44,579 nucleotides of DNA from JAAAOZ01 sp964496595 (GTDB lineage Bacteria > Chloroflexota > Anaerolineae > B4-G1 > SLSP01): assembly GCA_964496595.1 (NCBI GenBank), contig CAZCAI010000014.1, forward strand, positions 1 through 44,579, written 5' to 3'. The number at the start of each line of letters is the position of its first letter. Within the stretch, counting starts at the first letter, position 1. The translations under genes and the position numbers were made by a program. The notes below the pieces were generated by a model. It made no database searches. It worked only from the letters and a program-made list of their open reading frames with translations, and was not told the DNA's origin. Shown here one piece after another: positions 43,372-44,579 of this stretch.

Positions 43372-44427
43372 TTATTCAGTCAACAATCCAGAGGCAGGGG
43401 CTGAAGATTGATCCCCCTGCCAAACAGGCAAGTCATCAAATGCTTGGGGCCATAGCGCCGTGTAAAAGCTCAGACTATCCGGCAACGCGCGTCGCCATAG
43501 TAAATCGACGTGAGAACCTTCGTGAACTTGATAAATCACATCCGCTTCTTTTTCCAATAGCACATCCCGCAATCGAATCGTGCTCGCACGCGCCCAATCC
43601 GCATCCCCGGCATTTAAGTAAAACCTCAAATCCGGCGGCCCCTCTTGAGCCAATACAAAAGGATCATACTGCGGCAGGGGACGATTTAACGCCAAAGCCG
43701 GGCTATGTGCCCCCACAGTCCCAAAAAGCTCAGCGTGACGCAACGCAATCTCCAGCGCCCACACGCCGCCACGCGAAATCCCCCCAATGGCACGCCCCTC
43801 AGGGACTTGCCACGTCCTATATGCTTGATCGACAGCAGGCAATAACTCATTGACAAACATACCTTCAAATGAGCCATCCCCCCCACTAGAATGCACATAG
43901 AGTCCATCCGAGCTAACGCCGGGCATCACAATAATGAACGGGCCAACAATTCCTCGGCTAATCCAATCATCGGCTAACTCATCCATCCCCAGCGAATCCC
44001 AGTGCCCTTCGTCCATAGGCCACCCATGTAGAAGATACAAAACCGGAAAAGCCTTGTCCTGATAATAATCGTAACATGGCGGCAAATGAACGAGATATCG
44101 CACCTCCTCCCGCATCGCATCACTGATTAAGTAATGCTGGATCGTTCGTCCTTGCAAATTCGGACACAAAAAGGGTGTGGGGGCCAGCGTAGGGGTAGGG
44201 GTAGGGGTACTTGTAGAATCGGGCGTAACAGGCGCCAACGTAATTGTCGGAGTTATGGAGTCTGGAACCTGTCCCGTACCAACTTCAGGTATGATTGAGG
44301 AGTCCGCTATAGCCGTCGAAACCGCCGTAGTCTCTATCATCTCCGAATTCTGGCACCCCATCAACCAACCAAATACCAGGGCCAGGATGACGAATTTCAA
44401 ACAACACAAGCATTTTTTAATATCCAT
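43372..44427 (-). CDS. lipoprotein esterase of the esterase-D/Fes type
   Basis: A 351-residue alpha/beta-hydrolase lipoprotein. The signal peptide ends in the lipobox LMGC (lipidation at C25). A Thr/Pro-rich linker (about 50-85), partly coded by a GTAGGG-type hexanucleotide repeat at 44189-44209, leads to the catalytic domain. LYLLHGWP (about 131-138) supplies the oxyanion region, S218 in GGISRGG is the nucleophile, and D275 and H306 (EGSHVDLLW) fit the rest of the triad. The family includes enterochelin esterases, feruloyl esterases and mycolyltransferases; the substrate is unknown. ATG 44427 is chosen over a TTG at 44430; the ribosome-binding site is weak. Confidence 0.87.
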   Translation of the reverse strand: MDIKKCLCCLKFVILALVFGWLMGCQNSEMIETTAVSTAIADSSIIPEVGTGQVPDSITPTITLAPVTPDSTSTPTPTPTLAPTPFLCPNLQGRTIQHYLISDAMREEVRYLVHLPPCYDYYQDKAFPVLYLLHGWPMDEGHWDSLGMDELADDWISRGIVGPFIIVMPGVSSDGLYVHSSGGDGSFEGMFVNELLPAVDQAYRTWQVPEGRAIGGISRGGVWALEIALRHAELFGTVGAHSPALALNRPLPQYDPFVLAQEGPPDLRFYLNAGDADWARASTIRLRDVLLEKEADVIYQVHEGSHVDLLWRRALPDSLSFYTALWPQAFDDLPVWQGDQSSAPASGLLTE

Positions 44428-44464
44428 CAAATCCCATCTTGCAGGCCATAAAACATACCAAAAA

Positions 44465-44491
44465 ACCCCTTATCGCAAATTGATAAGGGGT
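44465..44491 (-). terminator. rRNA operon terminator
   Basis: ACCCCTTATC / GATAAGGGGT form a 10-bp stem with a 7-nt loop, followed on the minus strand by TTTTTT. It lies about 48 bp downstream of the 5S 3' end. Confidence 0.8.
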
Positions 44492-44539
44492 AACAAAATA
44501 TTTTTTAGTGCTTACATTAAGTAGACATAAAGCAGGAGA

Positions 44540-44579
44540 CCTGGCAATGACCTACTCTCCCAGGAGGCTGCCCTCCAAG
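44540..44579 (-). rRNA. rrf: 5S ribosomal RNA, 3' part only
   Basis: The reverse complement of the window's last 40 bases ends in CCTGGGAGAGTAGGTCATTG followed by CCAGG, the highly conserved 3' end of bacterial 5S rRNA. The 5' part of the gene, and presumably 23S and 16S, lie beyond the right edge. A terminator follows it on the same strand. Confidence 0.92.

Noticed and set aside
44189..44209. GTAGGG hexanucleotide repeat
   Set aside because: It encodes the Thr-Pro linker of the lipoprotein esterase. A coding low-complexity tract is sufficient explanation.

Overview
The window looks like chromosomal DNA from a bacterium of the Chloroflexota (Anaerolineae-like). This is inferred from gene content, not from a phylogenetic marker: housekeeping synteny rpmB / asp23 / DAK2-DegV / recG / coaD, a CIRCE-controlled groESL, a DtxR-FeoA/FeoA/FeoB/FeoC-like iron operon, and a very large secreted LamG protein ending in a YLPLLMRGG tail. 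DNA is moderately GC-rich and most genes lie on the minus strand. The right edge enters the 3' end of a 5S rRNA gene, so an rRNA operon lies just outside the window.

Layout. 1-2110 is a gene graveyard: palindromic repeats, a zinc-ribbon ORF interrupted by two in-frame TAG codons, an intact-looking small zinc-ribbon gene, two unidentified minus-strand fragments and the C-terminal piece of a 6-phosphogluconate dehydrogenase. 2117-5505 is an iron-uptake operon with its own promoter and a DtxR-type operator, closed by a bidirectional terminator. 5528-7724 is groES-groEL behind a promoter flanked by two CIRCE elements. 7786-14554 carries miaA, a PspC-domain protein, a Ste24-like M48 protease, a GT39-like membrane glycosyltransferase, a small membrane protein and an alpha/beta hydrolase. 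14662-15410 is a PIN-toxin module with its partner and a short coupled leader ORF.

15522-31906 is the standout region. A TetR regulator behind a perfect inverted-repeat operator is followed by a gene for a roughly 5,019-residue secreted or anchored mosaic protein. It has two calcium-binding DxDxDG blocks, an internal hydrophobic cluster, six LamG domains of two alternating types, a beta/gamma-crystallin-like insertion, Ig-like segments, and CBM9-like, P-domain-like and DUF11-like domains. Its stop codon is followed in frame by what looks like the C-terminal remnant of a lycopene-cyclase-like flavoprotein, then a small membrane protein. An orphan Imm26-like gene and a 98-bp fold-back element lie on the far side.

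33269-41215 is a housekeeping cluster: asp23, fakA, two overlapping fakB (DegV) genes, recG, coaD and a coiled-coil DivIVA-like protein on the minus strand, with rpmB divergent. This resembles the Firmicutes rpmB-yloU-yloV-recG neighbourhood and suggests fatty-acid activation next to cell-envelope and DNA-repair genes. 41309-44430 holds rpe, an RpiR/SIS regulator and a lipoprotein esterase. The window ends with the rRNA-operon terminator and the 5S 3' end.
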